Assembly: GCA_025210375.1 (NCBI GenBank)
Contig: JAOASB010000034.1
Coordinates: forward strand, 1 to 64,000
DNA: 64,000 bases
Reading direction: 5' to 3'
Origin: Maledivibacter sp.
GTDB taxonomy: Bacteria > Bacillota > Clostridia > Peptostreptococcales > Caminicellaceae
The first letter of the stretch is position 1, and every line of letters begins with the position of its first letter. The translations under genes were made by a program, and so were the position numbers. The notes beneath the pieces are model-generated. The model ran no database searches. It was given only the letters and a program-made list of their open reading frames with translations, and had not been told where the DNA came from. Positions 1 through 8,233 of this stretch are shown here, in pieces.

Positions 1-266
1 GTTATATTTTCACCATCCACGGAATGCGATACATTCCCTGTATTTACAGATACATCTACTATACTCTTTAAATTAGGTATAGTTATAGTCTTACTCTTAC
101 TCTGATTCATGTCCTCAGTAAAATTTATGGTCATGGTTTTAGTTACGGGATCAGCATAGCATTGATTAATCGAAAGTCCTTGACTAATTACTATAACGCA
201 TAACATCACAACTAAAAACTTACCGAAATTAATATTTTGTAAGCGTCTTAAAAATTTATTTAACAT
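1..266 (-). CDS. Secreted protein, N-terminal part (runs off the window)
   Basis: The frame opens with ATG at 266 behind the ribosome site AAGGTAGG and stays open to the window edge, giving 88 residues. Residues 1-20 are basic (LNKFLRRLQ) and are followed by a hydrophobic stretch and a polar region after CYADP, which is a signal peptide. The mature part is Thr/Ser/Asn-rich and looks like an extracellular beta protein. It is the last visible gene of the pilus-like operon, 7 bases after the recombinase, so a surface or adhesin role is possible. I do not recognise a family. Confidence 0.7.
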   Translation of the reverse strand, partial: MLNKFLRRLQNINFGKFLVVMLCVIVISQGLSINQCYADPVTKTMTINFTEDMNQSKSKTITIPNLKSIVDVSVNTGNVSHSVDGENI

Positions 267-273
267 ATTCAAC

Positions 274-1329
274 CTACCTTGTTTCATAAAAATACCCCCT
301 TTTCCTTCCATTTATCCTGTTTATTAAATCATCATCTATTCCTTTTCTATTTAGTGGATGAATAGTCTTTACTTTATTCAATACATCTTCATCCATGATG
401 TGTGTGTAAATTTGTGTAGAGCTTAAAGATGAATGTCCCAAAAGTTTTTGAATTTCTACAATATCAGCACCACTACTTTTTAATAATGTTGCAAAAGTAT
501 GGCGGAGCTTATGGGGACTTAATCCCTTTTTATAAATACCGATTCTTTTTGTTATATTTATAAATAACATATATATACCTTTTTCTGTAAAAGGAGTTCC
601 ATATTTATTAAGAAATATTACATCTGTATTTACCTTAGGGACTCTACCTTTTTTAGGTAAATCTTTATTATCACCACTATATATATAAGCTTTTAATGCT
701 TCTAATGCACTATCTGTTAAAACAACTTGTCTCTCTTTTCTTCCCTTGCCATACAACTTAACTATTCCATTTTTGATATTTATTTGGTTCAGCTCTAGAT
801 TACATATTTCTGAAAGTCTTGCTCCGGTGCTAAGAAAAACTTGAAATATGGCATAATCTCTTGTTGCATATGTGCTAAAAAATTTAATTCCATATAAGAA
901 TTTTTCACATTCTTCCAAGGTCAAGTATATGGGAAGCTTTTTCTCCTCTTTCTGATTTCTAATATTTATCATAGGGCTAAATTTAATATCATAATACTCC
1001 TTTGATGATACCAAGTAATTAAAAAACATCCTTAAAGTACTTATTTTTCTATTAATTGTTTTTTCAATATTTCCTGTTCTAACTAAAGTATATATATATT
1101 CTTTTATAACACTCTCGTCTTGTGACACATCTTTAATATTTTTGCTTTTATGATTATTTTGTAAAAACTCAAAAAATCTTTCGATTTCTCTTTTATAAGA
1201 AGAAATTGTTCCTTTCGTAAGTTTCTTCTCTAAAGATATATGGTACATATAACTTTCTAAGCATTTTTCAGAATTATATTTTATATTATTACAATTAGCC
1301 AACGAAATCTCATTATCTGTAAATATCAA
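274..1329 (-). CDS. Tyrosine recombinase, XerC/XerD type
   Basis: A 351-residue site-specific recombinase. Residues about 20-110 form the SAM-like core-binding domain. The catalytic domain shows Arg171 (GARLSE), Lys195, His273 and Arg276 (SPHKLRHTFA), His299 (LLGHSS) and the nucleophile Tyr308 (IYTHI), so the active site is complete. It begins with TTG two bases after the stop of the preceding gene and is probably co-translated with it. Its place at the end of a secretion operon is unusual. It may resolve dimers or invert a local segment; integration of the element is better assigned to the serine recombinase at 33 kb. Confidence 0.88.
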   Translation of the reverse strand: MIFTDNEISLANCNNIKYNSEKCLESYMYHISLEKKLTKGTISSYKREIERFFEFLQNNHKSKNIKDVSQDESVIKEYIYTLVRTGNIEKTINRKISTLRMFFNYLVSSKEYYDIKFSPMINIRNQKEEKKLPIYLTLEECEKFLYGIKFFSTYATRDYAIFQVFLSTGARLSEICNLELNQINIKNGIVKLYGKGRKERQVVLTDSALEALKAYIYSGDNKDLPKKGRVPKVNTDVIFLNKYGTPFTEKGIYMLFINITKRIGIYKKGLSPHKLRHTFATLLKSSGADIVEIQKLLGHSSLSSTQIYTHIMDEDVLNKVKTIHPLNRKGIDDDLINRINGRKRGYFYETR

Positions 1330-1331
1330 TG

Positions 1332-1823
1332 TTAATCAAACCTCTCATTATCACTATACACTTTGAATTTTATAGTTATGTTCTTGTTAAAATTTATAAT
1401 CATAGGCTGGATTTCAACGGAGCCTTTAATCCATACATGGGGATTTGTTTTTTGTATTGGTTTATCCCCTGATATTTTGTATTGTCCTTCTTCAATATCG
1501 AATACAATCAGCTGAAGTGGTCCTGCTAAATAACTTTCCGTCTTAGGGTTTAATCCTGAATCCAAGTTGAATTTATCCATAAGCATATGACAAATTAATT
1601 CTTCGCATAGATTTCTATCAATTATTGATACATGATCTATTCTAAATTCATCGTCCATACTAAGTTCAATTGCATCATCACAAATGATTGTGATCTGTTT
1701 TTCAATATCCATATTTAACTTTACTATTCTAAATGTTTCTATTCCTATTGCTAAGAACCCAAAAACTAGGATAAACCCTATTAGTAGCTTTAATCCTGCC
1801 TTCACTTTAGTAGCCCCTTCCAT
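1332..1823 (-). CDS. Pseudopilin-like membrane protein of the Tad-like locus
   Basis: A protein of 163 residues with a single hydrophobic segment at about 12-30 after a short basic N terminus, followed by a charged, beta-rich domain that ends in alternating hydrophobic residues. This layout matches TadE/TadF-like minor pilins and the small proteins next to tadC in Gram-positive Tad loci, but I see no decisive motif. It overlaps the next gene upstream by 17 bases, which suggests translational coupling. Two similarly built proteins precede it, forming a set of three. Confidence 0.65.
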   Translation of the reverse strand: MEGATKVKAGLKLLIGFILVFGFLAIGIETFRIVKLNMDIEKQITIICDDAIELSMDDEFRIDHVSIIDRNLCEELICHMLMDKFNLDSGLNPKTESYLAGPLQLIVFDIEEGQYKISGDKPIQKTNPHVWIKGSVEIQPMIINFNKNITIKFKVYSDNERFD

Positions 1824-2190
1824 AGTATCCAGTGTTTATTCCGCTTTTTTTTAAGGTTATAGGAAAGGAAATTTCTTTATCAAACACTGTAACTCTAAAT
1901 ATTTTTGAAACTTCTAAATCTAAAGGTGATCCTAATTTATCTGTATATTCTCCAAACCTTGGATTAATCTTATCTACTTTAATGTCTGAAGTATCGAAGG
2001 TTATATATCCCATATATTTGCTGTATGTACTGTATGTAAATCTCCCTTCTTCCTCTGCTTTGTTTACTATTTTGTAGACAGCTATATTCATCATTGTGTA
2101 CTGAAGTATAATGACAATAAGTATGCCTAGAAAGGCTATTTTAACAAAATATCCTACTATATCGAACAACATCTCATATACCCTTGTCAT
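1807..2190 (-). CDS. Pseudopilin-like membrane protein of the Tad-like locus
   Basis: A protein of 127 residues with one membrane helix at about 13-35 and an outside domain of about 90 residues containing YSKYMGYITFD and ending in Tyr/Gly-rich NTGYYGRGY. The size and topology are those of the small DUF4320/TadE-like proteins found beside Clostridial Tad genes; the family assignment is tentative. It overlaps the following gene by 17 bases. Confidence 0.65.
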   Translation of the reverse strand: MTRVYEMLFDIVGYFVKIAFLGILIVIILQYTMMNIAVYKIVNKAEEEGRFTYSTYSKYMGYITFDTSDIKVDKINPRFGEYTDKLGSPLDLEVSKIFRVTVFDKEISFPITLKKSGINTGYYGRGY

Positions 2191-2250
2191 AGTATTTAAA
2201 AATGCTACAACCCATTTTAGTTTGTAGCACCTTTATCCACCTCCTCGTAT

Positions 2251-2667
2251 TTAATTTTTAAAGTATTTATGTGAATAACCATAGTTCCTAATGGGTTTAG
2301 CTGAAAACTCCTTATCTCCAGTAAAAGGAATCTTTATCACTATCCTAGGGGTTATAATTATCTCAAATTTATCACGCTTCTGTACTGGAATATTGAGTCC
2401 TGGAACGAACTTAATATTTTTAATCTTGTCATGTAAATCATATATAGTCATTAGTTCATTTATTTTCTGGTCAGCTGTCATAACTACAGATCCATATTTA
2501 TCATATATGGGCATAAACCCTGCATTTTTTTGAGCATATTTTATCATTACTTCTTCAACTTTTTTTATAGTTGTGTACTGATTCCAAAGGGAAGGTACAT
2601 TTATTGCAATGGAAAACAGGGTTACTGTGATCACCATATTTATTAGAAATTTAGGAATCCTATTCAT
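2251..2667 (-). CDS. Pseudopilin-like membrane protein of the Tad-like locus
   Basis: A protein of 138 residues with an N-terminal membrane helix at about 8-25, then a helix-beta domain with VMTADQKINELMTIYDLHD and two amphipathic strands (FEIIITPRIVIKIPF). It resembles DUF4320-like minor pilins by architecture only. It lies between the tadC-like gene and two similar proteins. Together the three may form a pilus tip or priming complex. Confidence 0.65.
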   Translation of the reverse strand: MNRIPKFLINMVITVTLFSIAINVPSLWNQYTTIKKVEEVMIKYAQKNAGFMPIYDKYGSVVMTADQKINELMTIYDLHDKIKNIKFVPGLNIPVQKRDKFEIIITPRIVIKIPFTGDKEFSAKPIRNYGYSHKYFKN

Positions 2668-2722
2668 AATATGTAAGGGCTAGTTTCCTAGCCCTTTTTA
2701 TCCTCCTTTAAATTTTAATTTG

Positions 2723-2857
2723 CTACATTCCCATTTGACTTAAAACATTGTTTATAATTCGATCAAAAACTTCTGGGTTTTTCTTCATAAAGTACAATCC
2801 CGCTGATACTAAAACCCCTGCTGCAACTGCCAATGATATAGCTTTTTTCATTTTCAT
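2723..2857 (-). CDS. Very small membrane protein (44 aa), possible pilin-like subunit
   Basis: ATG at 2857 follows AGGAGGAATGAAA and the frame encodes 44 residues: a basic start (MKMKK), a 20-residue Ala/Val/Leu-rich helix, then a short polar tail ending NNVLSQMGM. It fills the gap between the tadC-like gene and the three minor pilins, where Tad loci often carry a tiny Flp-type pilin. It lacks the Glu-Tyr pair of classical Flp pilins, so a subunit role is only a guess. Confidence 0.6.
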   Translation of the reverse strand: MKMKKAISLAVAAGVLVSAGLYFMKKNPEVFDRIINNVLSQMGM

Positions 2858-2887
2858 TCCTCCTCGTTTAATTTTTATGAAGCTTTC

Positions 2888-3817
2888 TTATTTCATTATG
2901 TATCTAATCCCTGAGGCTATATACATGGCCATTGGTACAATAATAAGTACTCCTATGGCATGTAGTAACACCTCATTTATGCTGTCTAGTATGGGAGGTC
3001 TTTTATCAAGCTCCCTTTCAATTATGTAGTTTGCTTTGTCTTCAAATTTGTTTTCAACAAAGTAAAGGTTCATATCTGCTTCCTCTTTACTTCCCTTAAT
3101 GGAGTTTATCATTACCGTGGTGAATTCCCCAACTTCCTTTATATTTACTCTATTAGAAAATCTTTGTAGAGCCTTTACCTCATCGTACATTCTTATGTCT
3201 GCTTCCAAGACCGTAAGATCATACCTAAGACCATCCTTTGCTGTTTTTAAATAATCCTTCACAATCATTGAAAAGGACTTCGTAGCCGGTGAATATCGGT
3301 ATGTCCTTATAAACCGTGGCATTTCTAAGAGTATTTTTTCATCCTTTTTATCAATTTTTTTACTCAACTCTTGTTTAGGAGTAAATACTAGCATAAATGC
3401 TATTAAAAAAGTTATTACTTCAAATACATATTCAATTGTTTTTATATTTGTTATACCCCCAATAGTCTTTGAGAAAATCACTCCTCCCACAAGAGCTAAT
3501 AGAGGGTAAACCACGGTTTTAATAATATATCTTTCATAGGTAGCATTACTTCCTACCCTTTCAAGCTTTTGCTCTATATCCTTTTTCTTATCCTTATTTA
3601 TGATAAAGTAATTAGCTATAGAGTTTTTTAAGATAAATTCTCCCTTTTCTAGTAATTTTTCAGTGATGTCTTTTTCCTTTTTACCTAGTTTTTTTATCCC
3701 TATAATATTTTGCATTGATTTTTGAGATGGCAACAATCTAAAAACCTTGTATAAATTTCTTAGAAAGCCATAAATAAATACTCCTAAAAGGATATTTATA
3801 CATATAAAAAAAAGCAA
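2888..3817 (-). CDS. TadC-like inner-membrane platform protein (type II secretion F family)
   Basis: A protein of 309 residues with hydrophobic segments near 1-22, 105-145 and 285-307 and a long soluble helical part between them, the usual GspF/TadC layout. The soluble part (RYSPATKSFSMIVKDYL, then EVGEFTTVMINSIKGSKEE) corresponds to the T2SSF helical bundle. It follows a similar gene by 15 bases, as tadC follows tadB. It should form the platform that couples the CpaF ATPase to pilus assembly. The sequence is diverged, so the subtype is inferred from gene order. Confidence 0.75.
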   Translation of the reverse strand: MLFFICINILLGVFIYGFLRNLYKVFRLLPSQKSMQNIIGIKKLGKKEKDITEKLLEKGEFILKNSIANYFIINKDKKKDIEQKLERVGSNATYERYIIKTVVYPLLALVGGVIFSKTIGGITNIKTIEYVFEVITFLIAFMLVFTPKQELSKKIDKKDEKILLEMPRFIRTYRYSPATKSFSMIVKDYLKTAKDGLRYDLTVLEADIRMYDEVKALQRFSNRVNIKEVGEFTTVMINSIKGSKEEADMNLYFVENKFEDKANYIIERELDKRPPILDSINEVLLHAIGVLIIVPMAMYIASGIRYIMK

Positions 3818-3832
3818 CTTCCTATCCCTCCC

Positions 3833-4837
3833 CTATAGCTCCAGTTTAACTTCTTTGTTATACCTCCTAAATAGAAACGACGCTACTATATACACTATAA
3901 TGATTAGGAAAAGGAGTACCTTCCCAATTATATTATTTACCAGTATATTGTAATAGTCATCCGAAACCACCTGTAAAAACTTAATAGCAAGGGGTAGTAT
4001 ACATAGCATCATTAAAAATTGGATGTTATATTTTTCTACTTTCCTATTGAATTTTTCATTCCTAGACAAATAGGCTTGGTAATCTACTGGAACACTTTTC
4101 ATGGTATATTTTAGGCCATTTTCGCCCTTTTCAGCTTGAATGGCAAGCTGAATATACTCATAAAAAAAATAGTTATTAATAGAATTTGCTAGTCTTATAG
4201 CAGCTTCATCAAAACTATCTTCTCCAAAATATTTTATTTCATCTACAAATAGCTTAAACTGTCCATATAGTGTCTTTGGAATAGTTGGAACAACTTCATC
4301 AACGGCTGTAACAAAGGAATTGCTATTCATGTATATTGATGTAATATTTCCCATGACCATTAGCAGATCCTTATTCATCAGTTTTTTCTTTTTCTCAATA
4401 ACATAGGTTAAATATATATATGGTAATGATGTACCAACGGTGGCCAATATAAAGGCTGCTCCTATATTATTAAGCCTTATTCCTATGGTATATCCCAACA
4501 TTACACACCCAATGGTAGATATGGAGTAAATTAGATAGCCCCAGGAATGATTTCTATTCATCACTATATCATTAATGCTTTCCTTTATTCTTTGATCAAG
4601 GGATTTTTTTGCCCCTGTTATAAGGTTGATCCTTGCCTTTCTTTTGTTTTGATTTTCAACCTGGAATATTCTCTCCTCCAGGCTTTTTTCAATTCTATTA
4701 ATATCTTTAATAGAATTGACTACCCCTTTAAGTGTTTTAGCTGAACTTTTCAGGTACTTGTTATAGTCAAGAAAGAGAGTATATAGGAATAGGTATATTG
4801 CAGCTGCTAGTAAAACAGCAAGAGCTACATATATCAT
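3833..4837 (-). CDS. TadB-like inner-membrane platform protein (type II secretion F family)
   Basis: A protein of 334 residues with an N-terminal membrane helix, two membrane segments around 103-145 and two near 275-325. The helical domain between them includes NSNSFVTAVDEVVPTIPK and LAIQAEKGENG, typical of the T2SSF domain. Its ATG overlaps the stop of the CpaF gene by four bases, implying coupled translation of motor and platform. Together with the TadC-like protein it forms the expected two-protein Tad platform. Confidence 0.78.
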   Translation of the reverse strand: MIYVALAVLLAAAIYLFLYTLFLDYNKYLKSSAKTLKGVVNSIKDINRIEKSLEERIFQVENQNKRKARINLITGAKKSLDQRIKESINDIVMNRNHSWGYLIYSISTIGCVMLGYTIGIRLNNIGAAFILATVGTSLPYIYLTYVIEKKKKLMNKDLLMVMGNITSIYMNSNSFVTAVDEVVPTIPKTLYGQFKLFVDEIKYFGEDSFDEAAIRLANSINNYFFYEYIQLAIQAEKGENGLKYTMKSVPVDYQAYLSRNEKFNRKVEKYNIQFLMMLCILPLAIKFLQVVSDDYYNILVNNIIGKVLLFLIIIVYIVASFLFRRYNKEVKLEL

Positions 4838-6459
4838 TTATCAGCCCCCCTATTTTCTTTATCCTGATTGTCCTTTAAACTCTTATATTTTTTATAAAGA
4901 TCATCTATTACCCTTTTAGGCAATCCATTTTCTTTAAGCTCCCTTAGCAACTGATCACTATAAAATCTTCTGACTTTATGGCTGCCTATGGTAGTTATTT
5001 TTGTGATATTATCGCCAATAATGCGATCATAAACGTCTTCCTCTAAATTGTCCTTTACTTCAAACTCATATAAAACATTTATATCAAATTCTCCAGTGTT
5101 TCTGTCATAACCTACAATTTCTCCTACATCTGCTACTCTTCTTTTACCGTCTGCATATATCTTCATGCGAACAAGAAGTGGAAAAGCCTTTCTAATGTAT
5201 TCAAGGATAAGATCATCGGATAAATCTGAACCACTCTCCTTGTACATTCCTAAAAGTCTTAGTGAAAATGTCTCAAGATCCTTAGCATGTATTGTTATAA
5301 CCATTTGATGTCCCGTTATACTCATATTTATTACAGCTACTATCTCTCCCCCCTTACTTTCCTGAAGAACCAGTGTCTGCGGTGTAAATGTGAGGGAAGC
5401 ATTAAATAACTTTTGAAAATCCATTCCATTACTCTGATCAATTTCCCACATTAAAACACTGTTTACTGCTTTACCTGTTACTTGATCGATTTCTCTTAAG
5501 TCCATTTCATCGATTTCCGCTATGGATAGGGTTCTTCTATTTTTATCTATTTGTGTAGTAAATGCCCTCATGGTTCCTGTCTTTCCACTATTGGTTCCAC
5601 CATAAAAAGCCATAGAAACTCCACCCCTAAGTCCTGCCAAGATTAGATCATATCCATAATCTGTTATAGAACCGAATCCAATTAAGTCATTCCTTGTAAA
5701 TGGATCATCGTCTTGTTTCCTAATAACCATATGGGTAACGGGGACCCCCGATGGATTATCGGATCGTCTTGCAACATTACTAGTCATGATTGATACCCTA
5801 ATACTATTTCCTATACGAAGCCTTACAAAGGGACAATCTTTTTTGGGCATGTTAGAATTAGTATTCCTACACATTCTCTGGGCTATTGCGAAGCACTGCT
5901 CCGGGCTTTCAAAACTGTATTTTGTTCTATATTCCTGTCCTTTGATTATTATTCTAATGTCATTCCAATCGTCCACTCTAATTTCTTCTATTTTTTGATC
6001 TTCTAACCTATCGTAATCGAAGATAAGGTCTGTTAGAATCCCATAATCTAGAATTTCTTTATTAAGTATTTTTATAGTTTCTTCTCGGCTTTTCCCCTTT
6101 ATTGCTACAGCATTATTAAGGCAGTAGCCTTTAATTTCTTTCTTTATGGCTTCCCTTGCTGCCCTATCGGAATCAATATTTAAAAACTTCTCAGCATGAT
6201 TATTCCTAAGATGTTCCTGTAGCTTACTTCTAATCCCTTCCAAGCTATTTGATGATATCTTTCCATCACCTTCAGTGACAGCTGCTTTATATATTAGTCC
6301 CTCGATATCAGGTATATGATCATCTAAATATCCTGTATTTTCTTTTTTTTCATTTTTTATGTATTCGTTTGCTAATTTATTTATTACCTGGGAGACTTCT
6401 GGTGGAAGATCCTTTTCTAAAACATCTCTAACATCCTTAAGTAATTTTTTATCCGGCAC
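4834..6459 (-). CDS. CpaF/TadA-family secretion ATPase
   Basis: A 541-residue hexameric-type motor of the VirB11/GspE superfamily. The N-terminal 130 residues are helical and charged. The N-terminal ATPase domain spans about 135-265. Walker A is GGTNSGKTG at 287-295, the Walker B region is LSIAEIDEMDL, and TGHQMVITIHAKD matches the family's GH...TIHA motif. It should power assembly or retraction of the pilus with the TadB/TadC pair. The next gene upstream overlaps it by 11 bases. Conjugative VirB11 proteins are relatives, but the neighbours favour the Tad/CpaF branch. Confidence 0.92.
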   Translation of the reverse strand: MPDKKLLKDVRDVLEKDLPPEVSQVINKLANEYIKNEKKENTGYLDDHIPDIEGLIYKAAVTEGDGKISSNSLEGIRSKLQEHLRNNHAEKFLNIDSDRAAREAIKKEIKGYCLNNAVAIKGKSREETIKILNKEILDYGILTDLIFDYDRLEDQKIEEIRVDDWNDIRIIIKGQEYRTKYSFESPEQCFAIAQRMCRNTNSNMPKKDCPFVRLRIGNSIRVSIMTSNVARRSDNPSGVPVTHMVIRKQDDDPFTRNDLIGFGSITDYGYDLILAGLRGGVSMAFYGGTNSGKTGTMRAFTTQIDKNRRTLSIAEIDEMDLREIDQVTGKAVNSVLMWEIDQSNGMDFQKLFNASLTFTPQTLVLQESKGGEIVAVINMSITGHQMVITIHAKDLETFSLRLLGMYKESGSDLSDDLILEYIRKAFPLLVRMKIYADGKRRVADVGEIVGYDRNTGEFDINVLYEFEVKDNLEEDVYDRIIGDNITKITTIGSHKVRRFYSDQLLRELKENGLPKRVIDDLYKKYKSLKDNQDKENRGADK

Positions 6460-7357
6460 TTAGCTCGTCCCCCTTCTCTACATCTCCTATCTTCTCTTTA
6501 TGCTTTTTTTTAGAAAACAAATTAAACGATAATCCCTTTGAATTTTTACTAATTTCCTTACTCTCCTTTTCTGTGTTTGGGTTTGAAATTTCTTCATATA
6601 AGCTCTTTAGTGTTTTTACAAATCTTTTCTCATTCTTGGTTACTGGAATTATATCGGCAAGGAGCTCACCTTCATTGTTGGCTTTTATGATTCTCTTAAG
6701 ATATGGTATTGTATATACCCTATCTAATCTAAGTATCTTCATTTCCCTTTTAAGTTCTACCACCAGTTTGTCTGAAAGCAAGTCCTGGTGTTTGTTTATT
6801 ATTGTAATTACATTACTAAAGGTCTTCATATTTGTGTTTTTTATAAAGTCTTCGTAGAGCTTGAGCTTATGCCACGAAACTATATCCTCATCTAGTATTT
6901 GTATTATCTGATCAGGATGTATATTTAGGGATGCTATAAACCCATTATCGACGTAGCACATTCCTGAATCTATAAATACTTTATCAAACTTCTTTCTAGC
7001 TACCTTTATGATCCTTTGAATTTGATCAGAACTAAATTTATATAACGAATGTAGCTCATCGTGTTGCCTTAAGGATAATGTAAACAAACCATCATGATGC
7101 TTGGACTGCATGAAGTTTTTGATTATTTCTTCTTCATCATAGCTTTCCATTGCTGTTTTAAGGCTTTTATCTGTATTATCATTATTTATAAAATTTAAAT
7201 ATGGACTTGATCCACATTGCCTATTAAGCTCTATTACAGCTGTTAGGTATCCTTCTTTAGCAAATATATATCCTAAATTGTTAGCTATAGTGGTAGTCCC
7301 AATCCTTCCCCTAGGAGAAGTTATTAGAGTCACTTTGTTAAATATCTTTTTTTTCAT
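6449..7357 (-). CDS. MinD/CpaE-like P-loop ATPase
   Basis: A 302-residue SIMIBI-class ATPase. The N terminus has a deviant Walker A, SPRGRIGTTTIA, in which the usual Lys residues are altered: PRGRIGTTT in place of KGGxGKT. VFIDSGM is the likely Walker B. The Lys/Glu-rich C-terminal 50 residues look disordered. In Tad systems CpaE-type proteins place the pilus apparatus. The lost Lys makes weak or absent ATP hydrolysis plausible. A second CpaE-like protein is encoded two genes upstream, so this one may be a specialised partner. Confidence 0.75.
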   Translation of the reverse strand: MKKKIFNKVTLITSPRGRIGTTTIANNLGYIFAKEGYLTAVIELNRQCGSSPYLNFINNDNTDKSLKTAMESYDEEEIIKNFMQSKHHDGLFTLSLRQHDELHSLYKFSSDQIQRIIKVARKKFDKVFIDSGMCYVDNGFIASLNIHPDQIIQILDEDIVSWHKLKLYEDFIKNTNMKTFSNVITIINKHQDLLSDKLVVELKREMKILRLDRVYTIPYLKRIIKANNEGELLADIIPVTKNEKRFVKTLKSLYEEISNPNTEKESKEISKNSKGLSFNLFSKKKHKEKIGDVEKGDELSAG

Positions 7358-7369
7358 AACGATCCCACC

Positions 7370-8233
7370 TTAATTAACCTTAAATCCTGTACTTTCTTGC
7401 TTATTGACTTCTTTATTAGACTTTAGTATCTCTTTATCTTCCTGCTGATCCTTAGCTACTTCCTTTTTCATCTCCGAGTCTTTAGTTTCCTTTTCGGTAG
7501 TATTTGTTATCCCCGTCTGCCCATTTGTCTCTCCATCCTCAGATTGCATAGCAAGTGGTAGTGGCACTAGATGTATATCACCTGAATATTCTCCTTCAAG
7601 AAGTCTTTTTTCTTGATCTGGCTTTGCATCAAATACTACCGTTGCAGGTTTTACCTGGTTAGATCCTGAGGCTAGACCGTTTTCCGGTTGGGCTTCGGTT
7701 TTGATAAAGTTACCATAAGAATTTTCTATCGCCAGTATCTTAACCCTACTGAGCTCCTTATACTGTATAATCTCCATTTCATTGTTTGAATCCTTTTTTC
7801 TAATGATATTTATTTTTACATAATCTCCATCCCCTGGAATCCCTCCCACGCACTTGTTAAGGTCTGTCGTAACTGCAAGGGCTCCATATTTAATTTTTTC
7901 ATTGACCTTTGTGGCAGGCTTTATGGAGCTAATATCATCTTTATATAAATATCTTCCCTGGAAAATTTCCATTAGGGCATATTTACCAATTAATTCATCC
8001 TTGCTTTTAACTATATCCTTATCTAATTTGAATTCACCAATTTCTTTATTAACAATGTCCGATTCCTTTATCTGCTGTCCTATTCCAATATTATTTCTGA
8101 GAACTGGTATTTTAACTATTTTCCTTGTTTTAGCAGATCCAATGTAAATATATGATGCGGCTGCTACTGCAATAATTAGAAACATTATTGAAATTAGTAT
8201 ATTTTTAAAACTGCCTTTTAACTTCAAAGCCAT
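7370..8233 (-). CDS. CpaB/RcpC-like SAF-domain membrane protein
   Basis: A protein of 287 residues with an N-terminal membrane helix at about 11-30, then a SAF domain at about 37-105 (VLRNNIGIGQQIKESDI, with DELIGKYALMEIFQGRYL), as in the CpaB/RcpC pilus assembly family and related to flagellar FlgA. The C-terminal 70 residues are rich in Lys, Glu, Asn and Gln. A Gram-positive CpaB cannot serve a secretin, so here it probably works in the wall region. It overlaps the CpaE-like gene by 10 bases. Confidence 0.82.
   Translation of the reverse strand: MALKLKGSFKNILISIMFLIIAVAAASYIYIGSAKTRKIVKIPVLRNNIGIGQQIKESDIVNKEIGEFKLDKDIVKSKDELIGKYALMEIFQGRYLYKDDISSIKPATKVNEKIKYGALAVTTDLNKCVGGIPGDGDYVKINIIRKKDSNNEMEIIQYKELSRVKILAIENSYGNFIKTEAQPENGLASGSNQVKPATVVFDAKPDQEKRLLEGEYSGDIHLVPLPLAMQSEDGETNGQTGITNTTEKETKDSEMKKEVAKDQQEDKEILKSNKEVNKQESTGFKVN

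Noticed and set aside
4834..6459. VirB11-type conjugation ATPase as the primary call
   Set aside because: TadB, TadC, CpaB and CpaE neighbours make the CpaF/TadA branch more likely; the conjugation idea is kept only as a hypothesis because of the VirB2-like proteins.
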